Source of the DNA: Pyxicephalus adspersus
Lineage: Eukaryota > Chordata > Amphibia > Anura > Pyxicephalidae
Direction: 5' to 3'
DNA length: 64,000 nucleotides
NCBI RefSeq assembly: GCF_032062135.1
Contig: NC_092866.1
Location: 25,863,886-25,927,885 of the forward strand
Shown here: in pieces, positions 1 through 45,044 of the stretch
Layout: each line of letters opens with the position of its first letter
Position numbering within the stretch: position 1 is the first letter of the stretch
Program-made: the position numbers and the translations under genes
The notes under the pieces: generated by a model
Databases searched by the model: none
Told to the model about the DNA's origin: nothing
The model's input: the letters and a program-made list of their open reading frames with translations, nothing else

Positions 1-2368
1 AACTCAGTTTTTTGATCATTGCACCTTAAAACATAACAAATTTAACCTATTTTATAAGCCTTTTGCATATATTTTTTTTTTTACTTTTAAAGAATCTTTT
101 CCACTTATACTGTGTTCCTCTTAACTTCCAGTGATAGAATGTACACACAATCCAATGGGTTGACATTAGGACTTTGTATGCCATATTTACTTGTGCCACT
201 AATTTTATTAAGAACATTGGCTGCTGGTTGTATTTTAGATGGATACCACTCATTGTATGTATGGCAATGATGCTATCGCGCAGTGATTCTTCTGCACATC
301 CACGCACAGGTCATTCTACTTTGCAATAGTCTAGTAGGTAGAGCCAATGTGGTTTTTGCTCTCTATTCACATTTCAGTCTTACTGTACAATCTAATTTAG
401 ATTTAGTAATGTGTTTATTTCATGGTTGTTTTATATATATATTTACTTGGCATCCTGAATCCCTGTGTTGAACAATATGTATCTGTGGCAATTTTATTTT
501 TTTGATTGTCATTCATGAAATTATAAATCCTAATTTCGACATGCTCTGAGCAAACTTTAGGCTGCATAGCAAGGAAAGTTTGTCATGCTTCAGCCTTTCT
601 TTGATTCAATTACAGAATGCACACAACAATGTAGATTGAGACTGCGTAGCAGGTTTTTTGGAAAAGCTATGAGCATGTCTTTCAGTGGCTTCAAAAAGCA
701 TGCCTGAAAAGGGTGTTTGAGTCAAGTGTCTGAAATACAGTACCAGTTTTTTTTTTCTCGATTTTTGGCTACCCACACTTTTGGGTTTAACCTAGAATGC
801 TGGTGCCATTACTGATCAGGAAACATCTAAAAGTATAGCAGCACTTGATGTAGTAGCCTGGGGTTTGAGCGATACGTTGCTATGCCAGTCCAAAGTCCCC
901 CCAACTTCTGTATGCTGTGGCTCCAATGTCTGCTATGCCTCCTGTGACCCATTGCCTCCTATGACAACAGTGTCGGATGTGGCCCTATGTTTGGCAGCTT
1001 TCATGTGTGCTCCTGGGACCTTTATGGTCCTGAATTTTGCTTTCTGCTTCTGCTTTGCTTTCTGCTTCTCTATCTTTGTGCATTTCTGAATATGTCTGTC
1101 CACCAGCTCCTTAGACTTGGAGCCTTGGCTGCATCATTTTCTAGAAAATAAAGTGCTCTCCATCTGGACAATTCTACTGTCAGAGGATTCTGACTACAGA
1201 ATGTAACAGCAAGTAGAAATTAGGTTTAAAAAAAAACTTTGTAAGCACATATATCACTATCCCTTATATCCTTTAGTATGCCTCTTTAAACTCAATTTAC
1301 TATTATACTGTATATTTTCACATAACATCTTTGTCATATTGTCAATGTACTATGCCCAATGTACTATGTACTCCCAAAGTACTATTTAATTTTCTATAAT
1401 ACTTCCATTTTGCTAAGCATTAACTGTTCTTTAAGCCAGTGGTCGCCAACGTTTTCGGTCCCGAGGACCACTAAAATCACTGGCTCCCGACCGGGCATGC
1501 ACAGGGAATGGGGTGTCACTCAAAGGGGGAGAAACTTCCCCCAGAGTGACGTCACGACATAAACCCGGTCCACTCTCACTCAATTGCAGATCTGAGCCTG
1601 AAATGGAAGAGTGGACGGGTTGTGTCCAGGGACACACCCCGCCCACTTCTCTGAGCCTGGGAACTGTACAGGAGAAACATGGTCCACAGCTCTGGCCGTG
1701 TGTCCTCCCAGCGAGGTCCTTCTTCTGACCCCGCTCAGGGGTGCACCGGCCAGAGCCGCGGACCACCAGTTGGCGACCGCTGCTTTAAGCCTTCACTGAT
1801 TTGTGACTAAAACATGGGTGTTAAAAATATGTTAAGTTACTAATAAGACTAATGAAATCCATGGAGCAACTGTGTAAATCAAATGGACGACATAATCTAT
1901 GGAATTTTAATTTGTTTTAGGTTAGGTTAACAAAACACTAGGTAAACTAAGATTTTTATAAGCAATGCAAGTCATTTGTATTTTTCTACTGTATAGATTC
2001 TTTTATAGGTCATTATAGCAAGTAAGAATAGTATTTTATTAACTTTATTAGTGTTTTTCTTTTTATTTTATTACTGATGAAACAAAGAAAGCATAAATTA
2101 TTGGTTATCCTTTAGTAAAATGTGGACAATACCATTCCATTTTTGCACTATATTAGGTAGAAAAAAAATTAAATTACACCAAATTACAGCAAATCAACTT
2201 GACTTGTTTCAGGAAATATCTAATTGCCGTTGAGAATTTTTTTTAGTTGGAGCAGGCTGGACTATGCTTTTTAAAGATACTTTTTTTGCATCTCTCTGAA
2301 TCATCTTCTTTAGGTTTGTTAGGGTGAGGATTTTTAATGTTCTTTATATGACATAAAATGTATCTTAC
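1..2368 (-). other. MMP2 intron 9 (partial)
   Basis: No hemopexin exon can be found here on the minus strand, so the next MMP2 exon must lie outside. The stretch is AT-rich and holds one hAT-type MITE (1437-1782). I see nothing else recognisable. Confidence 0.75.
1437..1782 (+). mobile_element. hAT-type non-autonomous transposon with perfect 8-bp target duplication
   Basis: 346 bp bounded by inverted ends CAGTGGTCGCCAAC (left) and GTTGGCGACCGCTG-type sequence (right). It is flanked on both sides by CTTTAAGC (1429-1436 and 1783-1790), an 8-bp duplication typical of hAT insertion. It is GC-richer than its surroundings and has no transposase. A related copy lies inverted at 27332-27702. Confidence 0.88.
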
Positions 2369-36154
<33,786 letters not shown>

Positions 36155-36610
36155 CCTTAGCTGGCTAGTGGCACAGCCCAGGTTATAGTACAAAGCGCTT
36201 TTCTAAAAGGTCTTGCGCCCCTAAATTGGTAACTCTTTATCTTGTCCTGACAGCAGCCCAACTTTGCAGTCTGATGAGTTTCTTTGTGTGGAACGTAATC
36301 CAGATGTACTGTACTTTGTGTAGCTAACTCAGGAGAAATTGGGAAACATGAGAGGAGGAGGGAAGCCAGATGTGGCTGGCAGGATGTTCTTAACCCCAGA
36401 GTTCCTGGTGTAAAGCATAGTGACTAAAAGTGACACAAAGGTTTTCTTTGTGGGTTGTTTTTTAAGCCTTTTTATCCGACAGCATTCAAACATGAACGAA
36501 GCTCGAACCTAATATTAAGCATACTGTACTAAAAAATTTGAATGACTACCGAATAAACAATAGGTAATATAAAGTGTAAATATGTGTGCTGGTATATTTC
36601 TTGCACTCCA
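36155..36610 (-). promoter_or_regulatory. MMP2 presumptive 5' UTR and promoter region
   Basis: The 456 bp immediately upstream of the MMP2 ATG. No clear TATA box is placed, and the transcription start cannot be set from sequence. On the gene strand it shows a pyrimidine tract (CCCTCCTCCTCTC), an AP-1-like TGAGTTA and the conserved block GTGTCACTTTTAGTCAC. The part 36231-36610 has a diverged copy at 51231-51640. Assignment as promoter rests on position only. Confidence 0.5.
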
Positions 36611-37211
36611 TAAACATTCAGAGACTAAACATTTATCATTCGAGTGTTTATTGATTTTTCTGATTTTTATACCTTTGTGAAACAGATATTAATTACATGA
36701 TTCTCTGAGCCAAAAGAGCTTAAAATTATTATACCAGGAATGTCCTGGGTCAAACAGGGTAGCCTTTCTTTTGCCATCTCTTGGATAGATGGCCTAAAAT
36801 AGAGGACTCAGTAGCTAACTTTATTCTGCTTTCAGCATCAGAAAACACATAGACATATTTTCAGTAAACACAAGCATAGGGTGCCCCTCTAAAGCAAAAG
36901 TCCCTTTGTCCCTTCAGTTTGTAACTATTACTTTTTTTTAAAAAATAGAAAAGGTAACTGGATCTCCAAAATAATGGCTCAACTTATTAAAGTCTGATGT
37001 CCCATAGTAGTTCATCAAAGAGGTAGGTGTTAGGCATCACCAAGGTTTATGTGAGTTTTGATTGACCCATATGAGGGCACGGCCTTCTTCGTAAAAAAAA
37101 AAAAAACAGCCACTGGTGATGTTCAGGCCACTTTCTCAGAAACAAACTGTACCATTTCACAGGTACAACAACCACTTTTTGTTGCAGTATCTCTATTACA
37201 GTAAGCACAGT
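36611..37211. other. MMP2 upstream flank, nothing recognised
   Basis: AT-rich, with a short A-run near 37094-37106. No gene, RNA or repeat that I can name. Confidence 0.6.
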
Positions 37212-37670
37212 GGGCCTGGTTTTTAAACCTCTCCAAGGCATTTCATCAATGAAGCCAGGTGATCTAGCAAACCTGAAATGGATTTCTTTAACCTGCTTGG
37301 CGGTCTGAATAATGAGTATTTTTAAATGTAACCCTTTTACATTTAAAAAAACTCATTATCTGTGTAGCCTGGCGTTGCCCGGCCAGCATCGCCAGGGGAA
37401 GCAGATGCCGGGCATCGCTGGAGGATGCCACTGGAACGTGGGAACCAGGTAGGACCTAAAAACTGCCTGGCAATTCGGGGTTACTGATTTTGGCATTAAA
37501 AATTAACCCCGAGCCACACTCAGGATTACGGTTAGGGAGGTTAAAGCCATTTGCTAGGAAATGTTTTGAATCCTGGACCAGATCCATTCTACGTTTGCTG
37601 GATCACCCAGCTTCACCTAATGAAAGTGGATTTTCTCCAGCCCTGAAGAGCTTTAATAAATCAGGCCCAA
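37212..37670. mobile_element. Foldback MITE, copy 4, split by a TTAA-flanked element
   Basis: The left arm (37212-37291, GGATTTCTTTAA at its inner end) and the right arm (37541-37670, TTAAAGCCATTTGCTAGG to CTTTAATAAATCAGGCCC) belong to the same family as 3535-3751. They are separated by a 249-bp insertion exactly flanked by TTAA, giving a clear relative age. Confidence 0.82.
37292..37540 (+). mobile_element. piggyBac-like MITE (TTAA target)
   Basis: 249 bp between TTAA (37288-37291) and TTAA (37541-37544). The left end CCTGCTTGGCGGT and the right end (minus strand CCTCCCTAACCGT) are similar. The left end resembles the CCTCCCTGGCGGT end of a MITE I associate with frogs. Inside is a hairpin (ATAATGAGT...ACTCATTAT with AAATGTAA/TTACATTT) and a GC-rich centre. 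No coding capacity. Confidence 0.75.
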
Positions 37671-38282
37671 TGAAATTTGGCTACATTCTCAGTAGACATA
37701 ATTTACACAAAATTCAAATCTGAGGGGATTTTAATGACATCAATATTACAACAATTTTTTTTAACAATTTTTGTGAAAATATTTTTATAAAATGTTAAAT
37801 GAACAGCATATATCAATAAATTGTGTTTTGCCAGAAATATTTTCCACATATACTTTAAACAAAACTTTATACAGCATATCAATTAAATAATTTAAAACCT
37901 GTCTCATAAATGTTTAGTCAAAGCATTTTGCAAATTTATGATCTGCTGCATCATAAAAAAGATGAGACAGGAACTATACAGATTCTAAAAATATAGTAAC
38001 AAAAGTATGTCAACACTAATGAATAACAGTGGGTAACGCATTTTTTGTTGAGTTGAATCTTACACTTGATTTTTACTAATTTTCTGGTGGTGAATCCAGA
38101 AATGACCCCATTTTTTTTGCTATCTCATGCAGTTTTTACGATACAGGGTACCCTCCATTTTTGTCAAAAAACATAAAATTTTACATACAATGAAAAAATA
38201 ACATACAATGAAATAATAACTTGAATGTACTCTTTATTTAAATTTCTTTTGTTCATACAAAGGATTTATTGTTACTCTATGA
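37671..38282. other. AT-rich spacer, nothing recognised
   Basis: About 600 bp of low-complexity AT-rich DNA between the MITE and the next pseudogene. Confidence 0.6.
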
Positions 38283-39885
38283 CATTTTGAAAAATAATCG
38301 GGTAAGCGGTTAAGGTAAAAATTTACGCTTATAGCTTTTCCTGGAGTGTTCAGTGTTGGGACAATCCCACCAGATGCTCCAACAATAGTCAGCAATCATA
38401 TGTACATCCCATCCACGCTGATACTGTCCTTCCATGACATTCAAATCTTGGTGGAATCGTTCACCTTGCTCCTCACTGACTGCACCAAGGTTATCTGGAA
38501 AGTTAAAAAGATGGCTATGCAGAAAATGCACCTTGATGCAACCAAGCGTTTTGTAGCTCTTCCATAAGTTTCTGTGTAAATATTTGTTCATGTGTTTCCA
38601 AGAAAGTCCTTGACAATGGCTTTGAATGATAATCAAGCATTCTTTTCAACTTCTGACATGACAGGATAGAAAATGTCAAAATTAGGTACTTGAAACAGTC
38701 TCCTTCAGTTGGCAAAGCTTTAACAAACTGCTTCACCAGACCCAGTTTCATGTGCAGGAGCGGGAATATAATATTCTTTTAATCAACAAGTGGCTCATGT
38801 AGAATGTTTGGATCACCTGGTTTTAGGGCAGATCTTGGAGGCCAATTCCTTTCCACCCAATGCCTCTCACAAGCTCTGCAGTCACACATGCACAGATAAC
38901 AGTGACACTTAGTGTATCCGCGTTGCTGACCAAGAAGGAAGCATACCATTTTAAGGTCAACTCAGATGACCCAATTGTGTTGGTGATATTGCAACAACTC
39001 AAGGACTCTCTTTATGTCTGCATATTCTTCACAAAGAGAAACTGAATTGCCAGTTGGGACTGACCCAAATATATTGGAATTGTGAAGGAGGACACATTCT
39101 ATGCTCTGCTTTGAGCTATCGATGAAAAGTCACCATTCAGTTGAGTTATAGATTGGAATTCCCAATTTCTCCATTAAACCAGCTGTGTTATGGCAATACA
39201 CAAAGCCACTGTCAGTTCTAAAGTACTGCAGAAATTCAATTTCTCTGGTTCGAAAGTATGATACCTTTTTCATATAAATTTTTCTCATGCAGTCTTGATG
39301 CTAGGAGTTCTGAAGCCTTCATCGATAGTCACAAATCACATGCCAAATCACTCAACTCATGCTGATCAAATCCCTTTACTAACAAATCCTCTTCAATTTT
39401 AAACACTTCATCGTTGTTGTCACCTAGTTCATCACCATAATCATGTTTTTCGAGAGAGGGTAAAAACCGGCACTGGGATTTCATATGAATGAGCCACTGG
39501 GCGTATAGCCGATGGTAGACCAGGATACTCTGTTTTACATTTATTTTTTTTTGTTATATCCTGAAGTTTTCAGTATACAAAAGTAACAGTCACTGAAATG
39601 ATTTCCTGGCTCTCCCCAAACCATAGGTATACCAAATGGCATCTTATCACGTGTTCCCTTTATCCACATCCGTAAACCCTCGACACACTTTGCACACCTT
39701 ATGAGGGGCCCAAGACTTATCTTAATCACCAAGTTTAACTTTGAAATATGCCAAATAAGCTTGCTCTATAAATGTGCTGATGTTTGCCCTTTGACAGGGA
39801 ATGGTGAAACTGCCACAGATATACCAAAATGAATCAGGCTTGTTTAGGCACTTACAACGAGAAACAGCAGAGCCAGACATGATCT
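38283..39885 (-). pseudogene. Degenerate copy of an uncharacterised multicopy protein family
   Basis: A minus-strand reading starts MSGSAVSRCKCLNKPDSFWY near 39882 and ends in RKSYKRKFLP near 38310, about 520 codons if gaps are ignored. Cysteine pairs suggest zinc binding: CKCL, VCKVC, DCYFC and a cluster near 38900. The most conserved stretch is DNLGAVSEEQGERFHQD. From memory this belongs to a large uncharacterised family found in insects, cnidarians and frogs with many copies per genome, which suggests a mobile or expanding element. I cannot assign a function. Stop codons (for example TAA after VKLGD) and frameshifts break it, and a stretch between SCQKLKRMLD and SKPLSRTFLE looks shortened. 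TTTCTTTCAG just before ATG could be an old splice acceptor. No flanking terminal repeats were identified. Confidence 0.65.
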
Positions 39886-40888
39886 GAAAGAAAGGAAATA
39901 CGTGTGTAAGTAGAAAAATAAATTTTGCTTATTCACTACATAGAGCAGCGCACAACCTCTGACCACACTGTCTTACGTGTAAATGAATAGCCTATACAAA
40001 TCCACACTACAATATTTGCATTAATATAAGCGGTAGAGGAAAAACCTGACATGATAGAAGAAAACTAACTGCACTTTCAGAATCAGCATACCTATTTTAG
40101 TGTAAATAAGTTTAAAAATTGAAGTCAACAAAAAATTGGTTCAAATTTATTCCCCAGTGTAATATTCAAACATACACACATGTTGACCCTACTGTATACC
40201 CTACTCTGCACTGTACAAGCCTGCCAGGTTTTCCTTCTTTGGTAGGTGCAGCGACATAGGTGTCATGAATTTTTATAGCAGAGTTTTCCAACTTGGAGGT
40301 GCTTTTGAGGAGTAGCAGCTTTGAATAGAATATACTATATATACTGATATTTGCTAAGAGAACAAACTGGCCCTTAAATCAAAAGAAACATGAAGACAGA
40401 CAGGTTGAAGTCAGACCCCTTAAAGATAAATCACCTTGAATTCTGCTGAAGCTGACCCTGAAGAAAAATAATTTTTGCACTTGTAGATAACTTTATGTAT
40501 GTATGTAGTTATTATATTACTATTTAATATTATAGTTATTATAGCTATTACACTTTATTTGTAATTGTGTTCCTTAAAAAAAAACAATTAATTTGAGATT
40601 TTTATCCTTTTGTCTTTTTTGCACTACACAGGAGAACCCCACTGTTAAAAAAGTAAATAAGTACCTTTTTAAATTAGCTACTTTTTACTTGACTAAATTT
40701 TAAGACTTGGTATTTTACATGTACTTTTTACTTGAGTGAAGTATTTTAGTACGCTTTCCATCTCTGGTCTGTAGTAGGGACAACAATATTGTGGTATAAA
40801 GTAGTTTAATAGGTTTTCATGAAAGCAAGTTTTGGTGAAATTCTGGTTTGTAAAAGTCATAGCATGGTTTAAAAGTTAAAGATTTTTA
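39886..40888. other. Spacer with possible old repeat
   Basis: No gene. 40660-40770 contains CTACTTTTTACTTGACTAAA and TACTTTTTACTTGAGTGAAG followed by CCATCTCTGG, resembling a vertebrate DNA-transposon repeat, but without clear ends. Confidence 0.45.
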
Positions 40889-41192
40889 TTACCCTGTTTC
40901 CCCGAATATAAGGCACTGTCTTATATTTTTTGAAATGCCAAAATATGCCCTAGGTCTTATTTTCAGGGGATGTCTCATTTTTCCATGAAGAAGACTACAG
41001 TACACATTTATTGTTGAAAGTCACTCATGATCACTCACAATCAATGGAACATGAGTGATCATGAGTGACTTTCAACAATAACTGTAGTCTTCTTCATGGA
41101 AAAATAAGACATCCCTTAAAAATAAGACCTAGGGCATATTTTGGCATTTAAAAAAATATAAGACAGTGCCTTATAATCAGGGAAACGGTAAT
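40889..41192. mobile_element. Large foldback element (CCCTGTTTCCCCG ends)
   Basis: Almost the whole 300 bp is one inverted repeat. TATAAGGCACTGTCTTATAT, GCCCTAGGTCTTATTTT, CCATGAAGAAGACTACAGT and GTTGAAAGTCACTCATGATC on the left are all repeated as complements on the right, around a centre near 41040. The outer ends are ACCCTGTTTCCCCG and GGGAAACGGT. Matches look well above 85 percent. No coding capacity. This end sequence is known to me as a widespread vertebrate repeat. Confidence 0.85.
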
Positions 41193-41309
41193 ACAATGTT
41201 TTAAAATGATCAAAAGAAATCCAACTTCTGCTGAATTTGGTGTTTCCATACAAACTACATATACAACATCCACATTACTGACTTGTGTTTGCTTCTATTC
41301 ACAGATGTG

Positions 41310-41465
41310 CTTACTTCAGCATATAGGTTAAAAAGAAGTGAATATGTCACTGAAACATTCCCTGGCAAAGATTCGGCTACTGACACTGACACACATGGAC
41401 CTGGAAGATTCTGCACCAGGGAATGTTTCAGTAAATATCAGACCCACTACTTTATAAATAAATCC
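41310..41465. mobile_element. Small foldback MITE
   Basis: A perfect 17-bp inverted repeat, ACTGAAACATTCCCTGG (41349-41365) and CCAGGGAATGTTTCAGT (41416-41432), inside a longer weak fold. GACCTGGAAGATTCTGCACC between them also occurs near 55523 (GACCTGGAAGATTCTCCACC), linking it to 55400-55620. Confidence 0.65.
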
Positions 41466-42726
41466 TAATTTGTGCTATCTCTGGGTGTGAAAGCAATAGC
41501 TATTATCAAGTAAGATAGAATATGTGCATCAATACGCAAGGTAGAAACCACAAGATATAATACAAACATCCTAGAGCAGATGCCTACTGATGGGGAGCAA
41601 ACAGACACAATCATTCCACAGGAGCGTAGAAGCATATAGCACACATTGGTAAAGAGTGACACATTGTGGTGACAATAAGAGGGGCTTAAAGAGGCATGAT
41701 TTGGTAGAAGATCTTAGAAGCTAGGATAATACTCACTATATACACTACACATATATACCAGTCCTTGTACCCACAAAATATGCTTTATTATTATGCAACA
41801 AGCAAAAGTTTAACAGATGCATACAAACCTCAGCACAGTCCCTTACAAAACAAATTTCTTTACATAGGCTGTTTTTACTCACCTAAAATAGTCAGGGACT
41901 ACTTATAAACATCAACTGCTAGGAGTATAAACTTTTCAGAGGTATAATATATTAGTAGTGTAGGGGCATGTATATGCATGAGTCAGGCAAGTTATTTGCC
42001 CAGCATATATAGTGCAGAAGCAAGGCATATGTAATGTGCAGCCAAGTATACAAAGTGCAAGGGATCAGGATTAGGGATGAGATTCAATGATGGACACCTT
42101 TCCTTTTTAATTGCTAGTCCTTTGATCAGTCACTCACTTTGCTATCTTTTTTCTTTTTATAGGTGATTTCATGTTTTTAAATTTGATTTGCTCACTCTTT
42201 TCCGCTGTCCCTTGAAACTGTTTTTTGTTTGTGTTTTTGAAGCTTTAAAAAATAGGCTTTTATTATAGATGAGGAACATTTCTGGGTTAATTGTATAGTG
42301 TTTTAATTCTAGGTTGCAAGGACCTTTCTTTTTATGTTTTAGGAACTTTAGGTTCTAGGAAATTTTGAGTTGTTTATGACCCTCTGTTCATTGGGCTGCT
42401 ATAGTAAAAATAAAACTTAATCATGCGCTGTAAGCTGATTACTCCTATTCTCCTTAAATAGAAAATAACAAACAAATCTACCTGTGCCCTGGGTCATTTG
42501 AATTATTTGGCCTAGTGTTGTTCACACTATTCCACACCTTCCCTCAAACTCTTATCTAACAGACCTAAGTATGTCCTTTTATATATAGATAATAATTGGC
42601 CAGTGGCACCACAGTTGGATTGTAGCCACAATAGGCCTAAATGTGTCACAAAATACATATAGCTATGCTCCAAAAATGTAAAAATTAAGCTGCAGTATTT
42701 AGGAAAGTTAAACAAGAAATTGGCTA
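41466..42726. other. Spacer, nothing recognised
   Basis: 1.26 kb of AT-rich DNA. Short open frames have no recognisable content. Confidence 0.6.
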
Positions 42727-43000
42727 TGTCATGCACAAAAAGACAGGATCACTAGGGGGCACTACGGCTTGCACGAAGGTGGTGTAAGCCCTGAGAAGGG
42801 CCATGCCGCAGAGTCTAAGCAGTACCCAGGTCTTCTCCAGAGCCTCTGATGGTGAGGACATTGCGCCGCTGGTTACTGTCAGGTTGCGGTCCTTGGGCAC
42901 ACCAAGGTGGGCAGAACACGGTACCAAATCACAAAGCAGAAGGATAGTCGAGGAAGACCGGGGTCGAGGCAGGCAGCAGGCAAGAGAGGTCAGGTCACAT
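42727..43000. repeat. LTR fragment related to the gypsy LTR at 45828
   Basis: Begins TGTCATGC and shares ordered blocks with the LTR at 45828-46428: GCAGAGTCTAAG, CAGAGC, GGACATTGC and CAGGTTGCGGTCC. It is cut off near 43000, where the Tx1-like ORF1 begins. No partner LTR was found. Confidence 0.55.
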
Positions 43001-43009
43001 GCTAGGTGT

Positions 43010-43930
43010 GCTAGTGTCGGCTTTTCGTAGCAATGTTACTCTGAAAGAACTGATGACCTGCTACTTTTTCAAACTGCTAAACATTCAGAAAGAGGACATC
43101 TTATGCTTACAGGAAGGCAAAAATGGCGAGCACTACCTTACTTTACAACAAATTACTCATTGCAGTGCCCTATACAACACGTTACTTAAGCAAACAGACA
43201 ACCTTGCCTTTTCTGGCTTAGAATTTGTGACATTGTACCAAGGAGGAGAAATAGATATCATCTTTCCAGTGCGTAATTCCTAAATGACCCATGAGAATAT
43301 ACATTTTTGCTTTCCAGATACTGTGATAAAGTACGTTTCATCCATAAAGTGGAAAATTTATTTGGAATCTGGAAGGGTAAATATAAATTTATAGGTACAC
43401 TCAGGCCAGATCCAAGTGAGAGGGGAGGTGCTATGTACCCACCTGCAGCGTTTACTCTTGGGAAAGATAGATGCTACAATTTTTACACTGGTATGCCTAC
43501 GTACTGTCAGGTCTGTAAAGAGTATTGGCACACCGTTGCAAATTGCCCCAAAAGGGCTTTCTGTAGGTGGTGCAAGCAAAGGACACTCTATGGATGAATG
43601 TCACAATGGTATTGTTTGTAATACCTGTGGTATATCTGGGCATAATTTCAGGAACTGTAGGAACTTATGCATGACATGATCGGAATGAAAAAAATGTTGT
43701 TGAAACTTTATATGACACTCTTTTAGGTAACTGGATCTTGGATATGTCCAACTCGAAGAGGGCACCGCCGTGGAGGATGTCCAAGGCGAGGAAGTGGCAG
43801 TTCCTGTTGCGTCTCAGGTAAACCAAGATGCTCCTGCAGTGGCAGAGGCTGCTGCAGTTGAGCAAGCCGGTGGGGAGGTCCTGCCATTGGCAGTAGCCCG
43901 GACCGATGGCCATCCCGATCCTGGCCAGTC
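43010..43930 (+). pseudogene. Tx1/L1-like ORF1 with three CCHC zinc knuckles
   Basis: The reading begins FRSNVTLKELMTCYFFKLLN. After a frame change it continues FGIWKGKYKFIGTLR and YPPAAFTLGKDRCYNFYTGM, then three zinc knuckles: CQVCKEYWHTVANC, CRWCK...GHSMDEC and CNTCGISGHNFRNC. A frameshift falls inside the second knuckle near 43580. An acidic tail (EDVQGEEVAVPVAS...) follows at 43770-43930. The layout matches the ZCCHC3-like ORF1 of Tx1-clade LINEs, an RNA-binding protein that packages element RNA. No ORF2 follows, so the copy is dead. It abuts an LTR fragment on its left. Confidence 0.72.
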
Positions 43931-45040
43931 TACTTTCTCAGGTAAATGTGTCACCATGTGAAAATATGTCAGCCCAAACAAAAGCCCTAATAACAGCTAT
44001 ATAGAAACCACCCTGAGGAGGAGGAGTCCTCTGGAAGGCTGGAGCCTTCAAGTAAACCTGCAGTGTGTGAGGAGGAAGAGGAGATGGATTTATCCACAGC
44101 CATAAAAAAAAAGGAAAGATGGGATTGAGACAAAAGTTGTTGACAAGCCATGTTGTAAGTGGAGCTACAAGAGTGGGCCTATGGAAGAGTCTGATCCAGC
44201 AATATTCATTCCATCTCCAGCTCCACAGATACGGAAAGCACCACCCTAACCGCTGACATTGCGACTTGCAGGACGTATATGGTCCAAATTTTATCAAGGG
44301 GATCCTGGCTACACATGGGGCACCTCCATAAGTAAGTCTGGGATAGACTTTCGTGTTCTGCAGCAAAAATTTGTCAGCCACCCAAATGTTGTTGCATGAT
44401 AATATATTTTCTAACCATAAAAAGGTTAACAGTTACCATTGACCTGCCTATAATATCTAAGGGCCTAATAGTCTGGAAGTTAAATACCCAGCTTCTAGAG
44501 GCATATCTATGATGGAACAGATTAAAAGCATCAGGTGTGAAATAGCAAAAACTACTAAAAGGAAAGGGAAACAAATGATATACAACTCAAAAGTAGAACA
44601 ATTGAAAAATGAGGTAAACTTTTCACGTTTTTTCTTTAACCACCTTGCAGTTAAGCCCGACCTTCGCTCGGGCAAAAAAAAACTGCAAGGATGGTTAAGC
44701 CGGAGCGTCTTATACGCCGAAAAATACGGTACTTCCCAAACTCTGTGTGGGAATATGTTGTTCTTCCTGATCTTTCCAAAAAAGCACATTTAACAACATA
44801 ACAAGACCATGTAAGTTAATTTTTATATTTCTGCAACTTTTATCATTTTTATTAAATATATAACTAATGTAGCATATATATTATGCATAGCAAATCAATA
44901 TGCATTTTACTGTTTACCTTTCTAGATGTCATCTTGTTGAAATGTTTGTATCTACCCTCACATCTTAATGACAACCCTAACATATATAAACCTTATATAT
45001 ATGTTTAATAATTTAGATGTAATAATTGCAAGTGTTTAAT
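43931..45040. other. Non-coding stretch after ORF1
   Basis: Probable decayed continuation of the Tx1-like element (charged, Lys/Glu-rich scraps near 44040-44160 and 44510-44620), interrupted by a tiny TTAA element at 44640-44694. No intact frame. Confidence 0.45.
44640..44694 (+). mobile_element. 55-bp TTAA-flanked micro-element
   Basis: CCACCTTGCAG at left and CTGCAAGGATGG at right are inverted repeats (11 of 12 allowing one gap), flanked by TTAA at 44636-44639 and 44695-44698. The centre folds as GCCCGA/TCGGGC. The sequence just right of it (CGGAGCGTCTTATACGCCG) is typical of a larger frog TTAA repeat, so this may be only its terminal part. Confidence 0.5.
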
Positions 45041-45044
45041 AATC

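Noticed and set aside
1..2368. Possible further MMP2 hemopexin exons
   Set aside because: I looked on the minus strand for hemopexin blade motifs and saw none. The next exon is taken to be outside the window.
36155..36193. Upstream extension of MMP2 exon 1 in frame from a TTG at 36193
   Set aside because: TTG is not a normal vertebrate start. The ATG at 36154 has a good context and leads into the signal peptide.
43938..44381. 147-residue minus-strand open frame
   Set aside because: Antisense to the decayed Tx1-like ORF1 region. Trp/Pro-rich composition with no homology.
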